NCBI RefSeq assembly: GCF_010119225.1
Contig: NZ_WNKF01000002.1
Span: forward strand, 535,681-599,680
Direction of reading: 5' to 3'
Length of the DNA stretch: 64,000 nucleotides
From: Cyclobacterium roseum
Lineage (GTDB): Bacteria; Bacteroidota; Bacteroidia; Cytophagales; Cyclobacteriaceae
Part shown: positions 46,706 through 56,317 of the stretch, in pieces
Position numbering within the stretch: the stretch's first letter is position 1
Layout of the letters: each line of letters opens with the position of its first letter
Program-made: the position numbers and the translations under genes
The notes under the pieces: model-generated
Told to the model about the DNA's origin: nothing
Database searches by the model: none
The model's input: only the letters and a program-made list of their open reading frames with translations

Positions 46706-47527
46706 ATGAAGAGATTAATCGTACTTATTGATTTTTCAGCCTATACGGAAACCATATTAAAATTAGCGTTCGAATGGCGAAAATCGTATGATGTCTCCCT
46801 TAAATTCATTTTTAAAATCCCAGGTTTGGCACCTACCCTTGCCAACTCCCCTAGTAAAAATCAAATAATTGATTTCGAGAAAAAAGAAGCTGAGAAAGCT
46901 TTTTCTGACGCATTGAAAAAATTAGGTGTACCCCGTGGGGAAGCTGATTTTCTGGCCATTGATAGGCAGCTTACCCATTTTCTGTCAGAAGAAACAAGCT
47001 CCGAAGACATGCTGCTATTGGGCCTGAAGGGAACGGGCTTCCTGAAAAAGCTATTGATCGGAAGTACTGCCACGGATATAATCAACCATCTAAACCGGCT
47101 GATCATTGCCCTGCCCAAGTCCATTGAGCAGGCCATACCCACCAAATTAGCATTAGCTTGTCACGTAAAGTACCCGTTAAACGAGCAAGCCCTTTCCAAT
47201 TTGCTGGATACGATTGGTAACACCGTCGAAGAAATTGAACTGCTTACCATCCTGACGGAAAAGGAGGAACGAACCGATAGCGAAGCCTACCTGGATAAAT
47301 TAAAAGCCAAATTCTCTACTCACTATAAGTGTACCGTCAAACTATACGAAGGTTCGGATGCATTTGGTATCATCAAGAAAAGGTATCGGCAATTTCCCGA
47401 CGATTACCTGGTTTTGCAAAAAGGGTCCCGAACCCTAAACGACCAGCTTTTCCGGAAATTCTTTATCAATGATTTGGTACACGATGGCCAAACCCCTCTG
47501 ATGGTGCTTCCATTTGAGGAAGCGTAA
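46706..47527 (+). CDS. tandem universal stress protein (UspA family)
   Basis: 273 residues with two Usp folds. The first (1-140) starts KRLIVLIDFSAYTETILKLAFEW and has the nucleotide motif GLKGTGFLKKLLIGSTA. The second (about 145-270) is more divergent, with FPDDYLVLQKGSRTLNDQLFRKFF replacing the Gly motif, so it probably does not bind ATP. Usp proteins are cytoplasmic and induced under stress or starvation. It converges on araA. Confidence 0.85.
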   Translation: MKRLIVLIDFSAYTETILKLAFEWRKSYDVSLKFIFKIPGLAPTLANSPSKNQIIDFEKKEAEKAFSDALKKLGVPRGEADFLAIDRQLTHFLSEETSSEDMLLLGLKGTGFLKKLLIGSTATDIINHLNRLIIALPKSIEQAIPTKLALACHVKYPLNEQALSNLLDTIGNTVEEIELLTILTEKEERTDSEAYLDKLKAKFSTHYKCTVKLYEGSDAFGIIKKRYRQFPDDYLVLQKGSRTLNDQLFRKFFINDLVHDGQTPLMVLPFEEA

Positions 47528-47590
47528 TAGGTCTATGGTCGTTCTTGGGCTCGCCAAGCCTAACACAAAAACCTTGCTGAGGAAATTCAC

Positions 47591-49099
47591 TCAGGCATTC
47601 AGGTGGTTCAGCTGTAACTTAAACCCTCTCAAGTTGGTTTCCTTATCTATTACCAGCGATTCCAACCCGGCCATTTCGGCAAAATCTTCCAGGATCGCTA
47701 CGGGAAGGTTTTGACTAAAACAGGTATGATGAGCCCCTCCTGCCAGGATCCAGGCTGCGCAGGCTGTTTTAAAATCCGGCAAGGGTTGCCACATGGTTCG
47801 GGCTACCGGCAGGTTTGGGAGATCACGTGGTGGCTTGATGGCCTGGACTTCGTTAATTACCAATCGGTATTTATAGCCCATAGCCACCAGCGATGCATTT
47901 AAGGCGCTGCCTCCACCCGCCGTAAAGACCAGTCTGACGGGATCTGCTTTTCCCCCAATTCCCAGGGGATGGACTTCACATCGGATCTCTCCTTCCGCCA
48001 GACTTTCGTCTACTTCCAGCATGTGGGCTCCCAGGACTACTCCTCCTTGTTCCTGAAAGTCGTAGGTGTAATCTTCCATAAAGGCATTCCCACCAGGCAA
48101 GCCTGTTCCCATGACCTTCATGGCACGTACCAGTGCCATGGTTTTCCAATCACCTTCCCCGGCATAGCCGTAACCCTGACAGGTCAACCGCTGAACGGCA
48201 ATGCCCGGAAGCTGGTGCATGCCGTAAAGATCTTCAAAGGTATTGGTAAATCCTTTAAAGTTTCCTGCTTCAAGGAACTGCTTCAAGCCTAATTCGATTC
48301 GCGCAGCTTCCTTCAGGAAAGTCCGATGGCTGCCAGCTACCTTCAATTTCTCATCCATCGTGTAGGTTGATTCGTACAAGCTCACCAATCGTTCGACTAA
48401 AACCGGATCAATACCATTCATTTGCTCAACGAGGTCTCCGACCGCATGGGTATTTACCGAAAAGCCGAATTGCATCTCGGCGCCCACTTTATCCCCTTCG
48501 GTGACGGCCACCTGCCGCATGTTGTCCCCAAATCGTACAAATTGAGCTCCCTGCCAATCGTGCCAGCCAGCAGCTGCCCGACTCCAGTAATCGATTTCCT
48601 GGTGAACCGATGCCTCTTTCCAATGGCCTACCACTACCTTTCTTCGCAGCTTCATCCGGGTACAGATATACCCAAATTCCCGATCCCCGTGAGCACTTTG
48701 GTTCAAATTCATATAATCCATGTCGATGGTTTCCCAGGGAATGGTACGCTGGAATTGGGTATGCAGGTGGAGCAGGGGCTTGTTCAAAATTTTCAGACCG
48801 TTAATCCACATCTTAGCCGGAGAAAAGGTGTGCATCCAGGTGATGAGGCCTAGGCAATTTTTTTGGGCATTGGCTTGGGCAATTACTTCATAAATCTCAG
48901 CCGAAGTGGTGACTATGGGCTTGAAAACAATTGGGACCGCTATTTTTTCGGATGCGTCCAAAGCCGCAGCTATTTCTCGGGCGTGCAGGGTTACCTCAGA
49001 CAAGGTGGCCTCGCCATACAGGTGCTGGCTGCCCGTGATAAACCATACTTCGTATTGGGAAAAACTTTTCATAGAACCTGTTTGTGTTTTAAATGTCAT
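47591..49099 (-). CDS. araA: L-arabinose isomerase
   Basis: 502 residues, the normal length for AraA. The N-terminus EVWFITGSQHLYGEATL is diagnostic, and GLITWMHTFSPAKMWI, FMEDYTYDF, LGAHMLEV and GGAHHTCFS carry the Mn-binding Glu/Glu/His/His set. It converts L-arabinose to L-ribulose in the cytoplasm. An AAGGTG ribosome site five bases ahead supports this ATG over a second ATG nine codons in. araB is not in the window, and araD lies on the opposite strand 1.9 kb away. Confidence 0.96.
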   Translation of the reverse strand: MTFKTQTGSMKSFSQYEVWFITGSQHLYGEATLSEVTLHAREIAAALDASEKIAVPIVFKPIVTTSAEIYEVIAQANAQKNCLGLITWMHTFSPAKMWINGLKILNKPLLHLHTQFQRTIPWETIDMDYMNLNQSAHGDREFGYICTRMKLRRKVVVGHWKEASVHQEIDYWSRAAAGWHDWQGAQFVRFGDNMRQVAVTEGDKVGAEMQFGFSVNTHAVGDLVEQMNGIDPVLVERLVSLYESTYTMDEKLKVAGSHRTFLKEAARIELGLKQFLEAGNFKGFTNTFEDLYGMHQLPGIAVQRLTCQGYGYAGEGDWKTMALVRAMKVMGTGLPGGNAFMEDYTYDFQEQGGVVLGAHMLEVDESLAEGEIRCEVHPLGIGGKADPVRLVFTAGGGSALNASLVAMGYKYRLVINEVQAIKPPRDLPNLPVARTMWQPLPDFKTACAAWILAGGAHHTCFSQNLPVAILEDFAEMAGLESLVIDKETNLRGFKLQLNHLNA

Positions 49100-49309
49100 A
49101 TTTACACCTTATTTTTGGAAATAAAAATAATTGGAAAAGAAATTTCCATAACCGGTGAAATGGGGGGTATCCGAATTAAAATGTCTTTTTGACATGAAAT
49201 TATATTAAATACCATCAGTCTGCTCCAAAATTAATTGCCCAAGCAATCCTTTTTTTGGATATTGAGAAAAATAATAGCTGGCTATTGAAATGATTATTCC
49301 AGAAATTCA

Positions 49310-49891
49310 ATGAATAAGTCCGTTTGCTTTATCTTTTTGCTCTATTTCAGCTATTTCCATGGCATTGCTCAATCGGCATTAACGTGCAGGATATCAACAG
49401 AATTAGGCCCCATTGTAGTTGAACTTTATCCGGATAAAGCTCCCGAAACGGTGGCCAATTTTCTCCAATACCTGGCAAACGATGCTTATGATGGCTCCAC
49501 CTTTTTTAGGGTTTGTACGCCCGGGAATGAAGCCGATAGGACGATTCAGATACAGGTGATACAAGGAGGAAACGTTCCTGAGGACCAACTATTGCCCCCC
49601 ATACCCATAGAAACCACCCGGTCTACCGGAATACTGCATAAAAATGGTGTCCTTTCCATGGCAAGACTTGACCCAAACTCAGCACAAAGCAGTTTTTTTA
49701 TTTGCATCGGCGACCAGCCGGAATTGGACTACGGCGGTAAGCGCCATCCGGATGGGCAAGGGTTTGCAGCTTTTGGGAAGGTGCTGGAGGGCATGGATAT
49801 CGTAAAGCAAATACAGGGAATGGAAAACAAGGATCAGTACCTGCTGAAACCTATACTTATTCAGCACATCATACTACTCAAAAACCTATAA
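49310..49891 (+). CDS. exported cyclophilin-type peptidyl-prolyl isomerase
   Basis: 193 residues with a signal peptide (CFIFLLYFSYFHGIAQ). The cyclophilin core follows: LGPIVVELYPDKAPETVANFLQYL, YDGSTFFRV, IQGG, GVLSMAR, and SQSSFFICIGDQPELD. It catalyses proline isomerisation during folding in the periplasm. The next gene, a secreted arabinanase, starts only four bases after its stop, so the foldase may serve that enzyme (inference). Confidence 0.9.
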   Translation: MNKSVCFIFLLYFSYFHGIAQSALTCRISTELGPIVVELYPDKAPETVANFLQYLANDAYDGSTFFRVCTPGNEADRTIQIQVIQGGNVPEDQLLPPIPIETTRSTGILHKNGVLSMARLDPNSAQSSFFICIGDQPELDYGGKRHPDGQGFAAFGKVLEGMDIVKQIQGMENKDQYLLKPILIQHIILLKNL

Positions 49892-49895
49892 TAAG

Positions 49896-50897
49896 ATGAA
49901 TGCTCGAATTAAAAACTGTCTTTTTTTCATTCTATTCGCTTATTTCCATTTTCCGGCTTTATGCCAGGACGTACCGACGGCGGAACTGAGAGCCCACGAC
50001 CCGGTTATGGTTGAGGCGGAGGGAAGGTATTACCTGTTTACTACCGGACGGGGAATTGCCGTCTGGTCCAGCAGCGATATGAAATACTGGAAAAAAGAAC
50101 CTGCGGTTTTTTCAAATGCCCCCGAATGGGTGTCGGAAGTCGTTCCCGGATTCAGAAATCACATCTGGGCTCCGGATATATTTGCCCATGAGGGTACCTA
50201 TTACCTGTATTACTCCGTTTCGGCCTTTGGAAAAAATACTTCAGCCATAGGGTTGGCCACCAGTACCAGCCTTGACCCCTCGGCCCCTGATTATGGATGG
50301 AAAGACCAGGGCCTGGTCATCCGAAGTGTTCCGGGAAGGGACCTGTGGAACGCAATCGATCCCAATTTGATCATGGACGAGGAAGGTTCTTTATGGTTAA
50401 GTTTTGGCTCATTTTGGAGCGGTTTGAAAATAGTGGAACTGGAGAAAGACTTCAAAACCGTAAAAAAGGGGCCTGATAGCTGGTTTAGTATTGCCCGGAG
50501 AGCGAGATCTTTCACGACTGAGGATAGGTCAGCCGGTGAAGCTGCACTGGAAGCACCTTTCATTTTCAAAAAGAATGGGTTTTACTACCTTTTTGTCTCC
50601 TTTGATTATTGCTGCAGGGGGGAGAAAAGTACCTATAAAGTCATGGTGGGAAGGTCAGAAGATGTCAGAGGTCCCTACAGGGACCAAAATGGAAAAAGTC
50701 TGCTTGAAGGCGGGGGAAGTCTGGTGGTAAAGGGCAACGAAAACTGGCATGGCGTAGGCCATAATGCTGCCTACACCTTTGAAGGAACCGATTACCTTAT
50801 TTTCCACGGGTACGATGCCTCAGACGAGGGGAGACCAAAACTTTTAATCAGAAACGTACAGTGGACTGCAGCAGGATGGCCAGAAGTCATCCTTTAA
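49896..50897 (+). CDS. GH43 arabinan endo-1,5-alpha-L-arabinosidase
   Basis: 333 residues with a signal peptide ending near ALCQ. It is a five-bladed propeller glycosidase of GH43 (arabinanase-like). The three acids are visible: base Asp35 (RAHDPVM), pKa modulator Asp155 (NAIDPNL) and acid Glu219 (ALEAPFI). HIWAPDIF and GHNAAYTFEGTDYLIFHGYD are further landmarks. It releases arabino-oligosaccharides from arabinan outside the cytoplasm. With araD downstream and araA divergent, it forms an arabinan-to-pentose-phosphate route. Confidence 0.92.
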   Translation: MNARIKNCLFFILFAYFHFPALCQDVPTAELRAHDPVMVEAEGRYYLFTTGRGIAVWSSSDMKYWKKEPAVFSNAPEWVSEVVPGFRNHIWAPDIFAHEGTYYLYYSVSAFGKNTSAIGLATSTSLDPSAPDYGWKDQGLVIRSVPGRDLWNAIDPNLIMDEEGSLWLSFGSFWSGLKIVELEKDFKTVKKGPDSWFSIARRARSFTTEDRSAGEAALEAPFIFKKNGFYYLFVSFDYCCRGEKSTYKVMVGRSEDVRGPYRDQNGKSLLEGGGSLVVKGNENWHGVGHNAAYTFEGTDYLIFHGYDASDEGRPKLLIRNVQWTAAGWPEVIL

Positions 50898-50961
50898 TAC
50901 TTAAATCAAAAAAAAGCATCCAATGTTTCTCCTATTAATATAAAAAAAATGTCCATAACAT

Positions 50962-51672
50962 ATGAAGAGTGAATATTTAGAATTGAAAAGAGCCTGCTAT
51001 GAGGCCAATATGGAACTGCCTCATCTAGGTTTGGTGGTTTATACGTTTGGTAATGTAAGTGCCGTAAATAGGGAAAAGGCTGTTTTTGCTATCAAACCCA
51101 GTGGATTACCCTATAAGGACCTCAAACCGGAAGATATTGTTATTGTGGATTATGATAACCAGGTGGTAGAGGGTAAAATGAGGCCCTCCTCGGATACCAA
51201 AACCCATGCTTTTTTATATAAGCACTGGCAAAAGATCGGGGGCATTTGTCATACCCATTCTACTTATGCCGTATCCTGGGCGCAATCCCAAATGGACATT
51301 CCGATTTTTGGTACCACCCATGCAGATCACAACACCAAAGACATTCCCTGTGCCCCGCCTATGTCCGATGAGTTGATCGCCGGGGATTACGAACACATGA
51401 CCGGGCAACAAATATTGGATTGTTTTTCCGAAAAAAACCTGTCCTATGAAGAGGTGGAAATGATATTGATTGGTAATCATGGCCCTTTCACCTGGGGAGA
51501 GAATGCCCAGAAGGCGGTGTACAATAGCCGGGTTTTGGAAGAAATCGCTCGTATGGCCTACCTTACCCTCCAAATAAACCCCCATGCAACCCGGTTAAAA
51601 GCCTCCTTGATCCGGAAACACTACGAGCGAAAACACGGCGCAGGTGCTTACTATGGGCAGGAAAGTAGCTAA
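50962..51672 (+). CDS. araD: L-ribulose-5-phosphate 4-epimerase
   Basis: 236 residues of the class II aldolase/AraD family. GNVSAVNREK and KPSGLPY bind the phosphate. Zinc ligands His97 and His99 occur in CHTHSTYAVSWAQ, with the third His in GNHGPFTWG. It interconverts L-ribulose-5-P and D-xylulose-5-P. It is 64 bases after the GH43 gene on the same strand. Confidence 0.96.
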   Translation: MKSEYLELKRACYEANMELPHLGLVVYTFGNVSAVNREKAVFAIKPSGLPYKDLKPEDIVIVDYDNQVVEGKMRPSSDTKTHAFLYKHWQKIGGICHTHSTYAVSWAQSQMDIPIFGTTHADHNTKDIPCAPPMSDELIAGDYEHMTGQQILDCFSEKNLSYEEVEMILIGNHGPFTWGENAQKAVYNSRVLEEIARMAYLTLQINPHATRLKASLIRKHYERKHGAGAYYGQESS

Positions 51673-51685
51673 TACCCCAACTAAA

Positions 51686-51714
51686 AAACCTCCGGGACAA
51701 TGTCCCGGAGGTTT
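51686..51714. terminator. bidirectional terminator
   Basis: AAACCTCCGGGACA and TGTCCCGGAGGTTT are perfect 14-base inverted arms one base apart. The minus strand runs on into TTTT, so it mainly ends the efflux operon; it can also stop araD transcripts. Confidence 0.8.
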
Positions 51715-51753
51715 GAACACTTAAAAAAACCACCAACCTTTAATTAAATTTAA

Positions 51754-54700
51754 TTAGTTGCTCTTGCGAGCGACTGAATTTAATTTGTCTGCCAATAAAT
51801 ACATGACAGGTACTATTACTAACGTTAAAAAGGTCGCAAAGGTTAGGCCAAATATAACTGTCCAGGCCATGGGTCCCCAAAAATCTGCATTATCCCCGCC
51901 GATATAGAATTTAGGGTCAAATGAGGACAGCAACCCATAAAAATCGATGTTCATCCCCAATGCTAAAGGTATCAACCCCAGCACGGTAGTGACGGCAGTT
52001 AACAGCACCGGTCGTAACCTAATCTTACCGCCCTGAATAATGCTGTCCAGCAAATCTTCTTTGGCCAAGAACTCACCTTCCGGGATATTCAGTTCTTCTC
52101 TTCTCCTTTCTCTCACCAGGTTCGTATAGTCAATCAGAACAATGGCATTGTTTACCACCACCCCTGCCAGGGAAATAATACCAATTCCGGTCATGATAAT
52201 CACAAAATTCATATTGAAGGCTACCAATCCCAGAAAAACACCGATGGTACTGAATACCACAGAAGCCATGATGATAAATGGGGTAGTCACGGAATTGAAC
52301 TGGGCTACAATGATCAGGAATATCAGGGATATGGAAATAAGCAAGGCTCTGGTAAGAAATTCAGCCGATTTGGCCTGCTCCTCCTGCTCACCTGTAAAGC
52401 TCACATCTATGCCTTCCGGTATCTCAAAATCCTGAACCAACTGTTTGATGGCATTATTGATTTCAGTGGCATTGAACCCATCATTGACATTGGAAGACAA
52501 GGTAATCACCCTTTCCAGGTCTTTTCGCTTTACCGAACCATAGGTAGAACTGTATTCCAGACTGGCCACAGAGGATATGGGGATTTCTTTTTGATTGCCA
52601 AATTTGTCCCTAAAACTGATCTTTTTGTTTAATAGTGCTCCAATATCGTATCGAAACTCCTTCGCCAAACGTAACTGGATGGGATAGTCGTCCTCTCCTT
52701 CTTTATATTTGGAAACTTCTAATCCAAATAAAGCCGTCCGCAATTCATTGGCAATCGTGGAAGTCGATAAGCCAAACCTTCTCGCCTTTTCACGATCAAT
52801 ATCGATTATCAGTTCCGGATTACCTAGTTCCAGATCCGACTTCAACTCTTCGATTCCCTGGATTCCGGACTCGTTAATATGCTCCCGCAATTGATTGACA
52901 AAAGTGATGAGCTGATCAAAATTCTCACCGCTTACTTCAATATTGATCGGTTTCCCCACGGGAGGACCATTCCTTTGTTTATCTACCGTTACCAACACAC
53001 CAGGGTACCCTTCGGCAAGGTTCCGGATTTTTTCCATGACCTCATTGGTATTCACTCCTTCGCGAAACTGGTATTCTTCAAATCCAATGGTGATTTTCGC
53101 CTTGTGCGGGGTCGTGGCCTGGCTTGGTCCTTCCAAGGGGTCCCCCGTTCCTTCCCCTATTTGGGTAATGACGGATTCTATGATGCTTTCATAGGGTTCC
53201 AGAAGCTCAAAAAGATCATCTTCCAACTGATGGACAAAATCATTCGTAGCTTCAATATCCGTACCGATGGGCTTTTCCATGTATATACTTACCAGCGCGG
53301 GCTGGTTATCCGGAAAAAAGAGAATTTTAGGAGCCCGTATTCCAAGTAGTACCAGGGAGACGACCAACAAGAGTGCCGTTCCTCCAAAAAAGAAATAGGG
53401 CTTAAATCCTCTTAATGCAAAGCGAAGCGTATTTTCGTATAGGTTCTCCAGCTTTACTAAAAAGACATTTTGAAACCAGCGAATGGCTTTTCGGAGGGCA
53501 AAAACATTGAAAATAGTCAATAGCGCACCGAGAAATAATAAATTACCCAGTGCTACCCAAGCTATAAAATAACATACAATGGCCAGGAACGTGAGCACCG
53601 CGGCCACAATCATTGGTTTTTTGACCGGCTTCTTTTCATCCACATCCTGAATTTTCATGAACAAGGCCGTCAGTACCGGATTAATCACCAATGCCACGAA
53701 AAGTGAAGAGGACAACACGATGATAAGGGTGATCGGAAGGTATTTCATAAACTCCCCGATAATATCGTCCCAAAATGCCAGCGGAAGAAAGGCGGCAAGC
53801 GTCGTAGCTGTAGAAGTGATAATCGGCCAGGCCACCTCTCCAACTCCCTCTTTAGCTGCCCTGACGGGTGACTTTCCTTCCTGCATTAAGCGATAAATGT
53901 TTTCTACTACCACAATGCCGTTATCCACCAGCATTCCCAATGCCAGGATTAAGGAAAACAACACCATCAGATTCAGTGTCACTCCCAGCGAATTGAGCAC
54001 TAAAAAGGATATGAACATGGATAATGGAATGGCGATTCCTACGAAGAGGGCATTCCGGAACCCCAGAAAAAACATCAATACCAATACCACCAGAATGACC
54101 CCGGAAATGATGCTATTTTCCAAATTGTCTACCTGAGACCGGGTAGCCTTTGACTGATCATTGGTGATGGTTACTTCCAGATCCTCCGGAAACCGATTGA
54201 TTTTTACTTCTTCTATCAGTTCTTTAATTTTATCAGAGGCATCCAGCAGGTTTTCGCCACTCCTTTTGACCACGTTGATGGTAACCACCGGGAGCTTATT
54301 ACTTCTGGCATAACTTTCCCGCTCCTTATAAGTGTCGTTCACGGAAGCCACATCACGGAGGTATACGATGTTATTATTTTCGGTCTTGACGATAACGTTT
54401 TCCAATTGCATGGGATCCGTGAATTCCCCTGCAATACGCAAGGTTCTGCGGTAATCACCGCTCAGGATGTTGCCTCCGGAAATCGTTACGTTCTCATCCG
54501 ATACTGCGCTGGAAATATCAGAAAAGGTTACCCCGTTGGATTCCATTTTATACAAATCAGCATTGATCTGAATCTCCCGCTCAACGGTCCCGCTCAAATC
54601 AGCACTGGAAATTTCAGTAAGTTTTTCAATTTCGTCTTCCAAATATTCGCCGTATTGCTTCAGCTCCTGTTCCGTATAGTTGCCGGAGATATTGACATTC

Positions 54701-55161
54701 ATAATCGGGAATTCGGAAGTATTGATTTCCAACACGTCTGGATCCCGATCCAAATCCGTTGGCAATTCACTCTTTGCCTTATCTACCGCATCCTTCACGT
54801 CTTGAAGGGCTTTCGATATATCTACGTTAGGATTAAATTCTACTACAATGGAGGAAAAATCCTGAATCGACGTCGAGCTCACGTCTTTCAAATTATTGAT
54901 CGACTTAAGTTCCTTTTCGATGGGCCTGGTGATCAGGTTCTCCATATCCACCGGAGAATTGCCCGGATAGGCCGTACCTACGTAGACCGTAGGAATAACG
55001 ATTTCCGGAAAACTTTCTTTAGGCATGGTCCGGTACGCAAAAATGCCTAAAAATGTGATGATTAACGTAAGGATCACCACGCTGGTTCGGTTATCCACCG
55101 AAAGCGAAGAAATGCCAAACTCCCTGATCACGCCTTTTTTTGAACTGTCTTCTGTAGCCAT
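51754..55161 (-). CDS. RND efflux pump inner-membrane subunit (AcrB/HAE-like)
   Basis: 1135 residues. The pattern is TM1 (VVILTLIITFLGIFAY), a large periplasmic part, TM2-6 with LVDNGIVVVEN in TM4 (the proton-relay position is Asp413-Asn, where AcrB has two Asp), then a second periplasmic part and TM8-12 (GVVVNNAIVLIDY). It exports drugs or lipophiles by proton antiport together with the following gene products. An extra segment of about 65 residues (505-570) with two hydrophobic stretches sits between TM6 and TM7. It is last in the tetR-tolC-mfp-rnd operon, six bases after the fusion protein gene. Confidence 0.95.
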   Translation of the reverse strand: MATEDSSKKGVIREFGISSLSVDNRTSVVILTLIITFLGIFAYRTMPKESFPEIVIPTVYVGTAYPGNSPVDMENLITRPIEKELKSINNLKDVSSTSIQDFSSIVVEFNPNVDISKALQDVKDAVDKAKSELPTDLDRDPDVLEINTSEFPIMNVNISGNYTEQELKQYGEYLEDEIEKLTEISSADLSGTVEREIQINADLYKMESNGVTFSDISSAVSDENVTISGGNILSGDYRRTLRIAGEFTDPMQLENVIVKTENNNIVYLRDVASVNDTYKERESYARSNKLPVVTINVVKRSGENLLDASDKIKELIEEVKINRFPEDLEVTITNDQSKATRSQVDNLENSIISGVILVVLVLMFFLGFRNALFVGIAIPLSMFISFLVLNSLGVTLNLMVLFSLILALGMLVDNGIVVVENIYRLMQEGKSPVRAAKEGVGEVAWPIITSTATTLAAFLPLAFWDDIIGEFMKYLPITLIIVLSSSLFVALVINPVLTALFMKIQDVDEKKPVKKPMIVAAVLTFLAIVCYFIAWVALGNLLFLGALLTIFNVFALRKAIRWFQNVFLVKLENLYENTLRFALRGFKPYFFFGGTALLLVVSLVLLGIRAPKILFFPDNQPALVSIYMEKPIGTDIEATNDFVHQLEDDLFELLEPYESIIESVITQIGEGTGDPLEGPSQATTPHKAKITIGFEEYQFREGVNTNEVMEKIRNLAEGYPGVLVTVDKQRNGPPVGKPINIEVSGENFDQLITFVNQLREHINESGIQGIEELKSDLELGNPELIIDIDREKARRFGLSTSTIANELRTALFGLEVSKYKEGEDDYPIQLRLAKEFRYDIGALLNKKISFRDKFGNQKEIPISSVASLEYSSTYGSVKRKDLERVITLSSNVNDGFNATEINNAIKQLVQDFEIPEGIDVSFTGEQEEQAKSAEFLTRALLISISLIFLIIVAQFNSVTTPFIIMASVVFSTIGVFLGLVAFNMNFVIIMTGIGIISLAGVVVNNAIVLIDYTNLVRERRREELNIPEGEFLAKEDLLDSIIQGGKIRLRPVLLTAVTTVLGLIPLALGMNIDFYGLLSSFDPKFYIGGDNADFWGPMAWTVIFGLTFATFLTLVIVPVMYLLADKLNSVARKSN

Positions 55162-55167
55162 AAATGC

Positions 55168-56298
55168 TTACGATGCGATGTTTACATTAAAATTATCTCC
55201 AACTTCCCGGAAACCTTTATCCACCAGGGTTTCTGACCCTTCCAAACCTTCCAGGATTTCGGTTTTGCCTTCATAGGTCATCCCCCTTTCTACATATTTT
55301 TTTCTAGCTAATCCTTCCTCTACCACAAACACATAACTTCCTTTATTATCCTGTAAAATCAAATAAGTAGGGACAATGACCGCTTCAGAATTTTCATAAT
55401 CTTTAATATTCAACACCGAAAGCATATTTGGTTTAACCAGGTCCATTCTGGGTAAAAACACCTCGACCTTAAATGTGCGGTTATCCGGATTAATGACACT
55501 CCCTATGGCTGTCACCTTGGTTTTCAAGGTTTTATCGATGGACGGAAAACGGATGCTCACCGAATCCCCTTGGTCTAGTATCCCTATATACCGTTCGGAA
55601 ATATCTCCCTCAATGAACAAGTCATCTTCTCCTATCATGTTGACAATCGGGGTACCGGGTTGAACCAACTCGCCTACCCGAACCAGCAATTCCTCTACCG
55701 TTCCATCAAAAGGAGCTCTGACGGTACTTTTATCCTTTTGCAATTGCAGGGAAGCCAGGTTTTTTTCCAGGGTTTCCATTCGGCTCTTAGCCTCCAAATA
55801 CTGAATTTCCGTTCCTATCTGCTGATTCCAAAGCCGTTCTTGCTTTTCGAAGATCGTTTTGGCCAAATCCAGCTGTGTCTGAATTTCAGCAAGGCTTCTT
55901 TCTACCGATTCGGAATCTATGATGGCAATTACCTGCCCTTTTCGAATGGACATTCCCTCACGGGTGACGATTTCCTCAACCCTTCCGGAAAGCTCGGAAC
56001 TAATATTAACGTTCTTTTTAGATAGAACGGACCCGGTTACCTCCACGTAGTGCTCAAAATCGCCTCTTTCCGGCTGCATGGTGGTGATAAGGACGGATTT
56101 ACGTTGGTTCTTCCGAAATTCAGGATCCAATTGAGCGATTTCATCCTCCAATTCCTGAATAGAAACTTTCAATGCTGCCGCTTCTGATTTGTAAGACTCC
56201 AGCTGGTCTTTTTTATCGGCAAGCTCGTCTTTTTGTGCCGAGCAGGAAACGACCCCAACCAGTAGGGCAAGGCTTAAAAACTTGATGGTATGTTTCAT
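55168..56298 (-). CDS. RND periplasmic adaptor (membrane fusion protein), lipoprotein
   Basis: 376 residues, lipidated at Cys19 (VVSCSAQKDE). A coiled coil (QLESYKSEAAALKVSIQELEDEI, 32-54) precedes the barrel-sandwich hybrid lipoyl half (GRVEEIVTREGMSIRKGQVIAII). An alpha-hairpin and then the second lipoyl half follow (STVRAPFDGTVEELLVRVGELVQPGTPI). It links the pump to the outer-membrane channel. It starts 20 bases downstream of the channel gene. Confidence 0.94.
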   Translation of the reverse strand: MKHTIKFLSLALLVGVVSCSAQKDELADKKDQLESYKSEAAALKVSIQELEDEIAQLDPEFRKNQRKSVLITTMQPERGDFEHYVEVTGSVLSKKNVNISSELSGRVEEIVTREGMSIRKGQVIAIIDSESVERSLAEIQTQLDLAKTIFEKQERLWNQQIGTEIQYLEAKSRMETLEKNLASLQLQKDKSTVRAPFDGTVEELLVRVGELVQPGTPIVNMIGEDDLFIEGDISERYIGILDQGDSVSIRFPSIDKTLKTKVTAIGSVINPDNRTFKVEVFLPRMDLVKPNMLSVLNIKDYENSEAVIVPTYLILQDNKGSYVFVVEEGLARKKYVERGMTYEGKTEILEGLEGSETLVDKGFREVGDNFNVNIAS

Positions 56299-56317
56299 AA
56301 ATGTGTTAAATCCTTTT

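Noticed and set aside
47528..47590. terminator between the Usp and araA genes
   Set aside because: Only a four-base stem (TTGG/CCAA) is visible, too weak to call.
49226..49233. TAATTTTG box as the araA promoter
   Set aside because: No TTG occurs at a suitable distance and the leader would be over 100 bases; it was not counted as supported.
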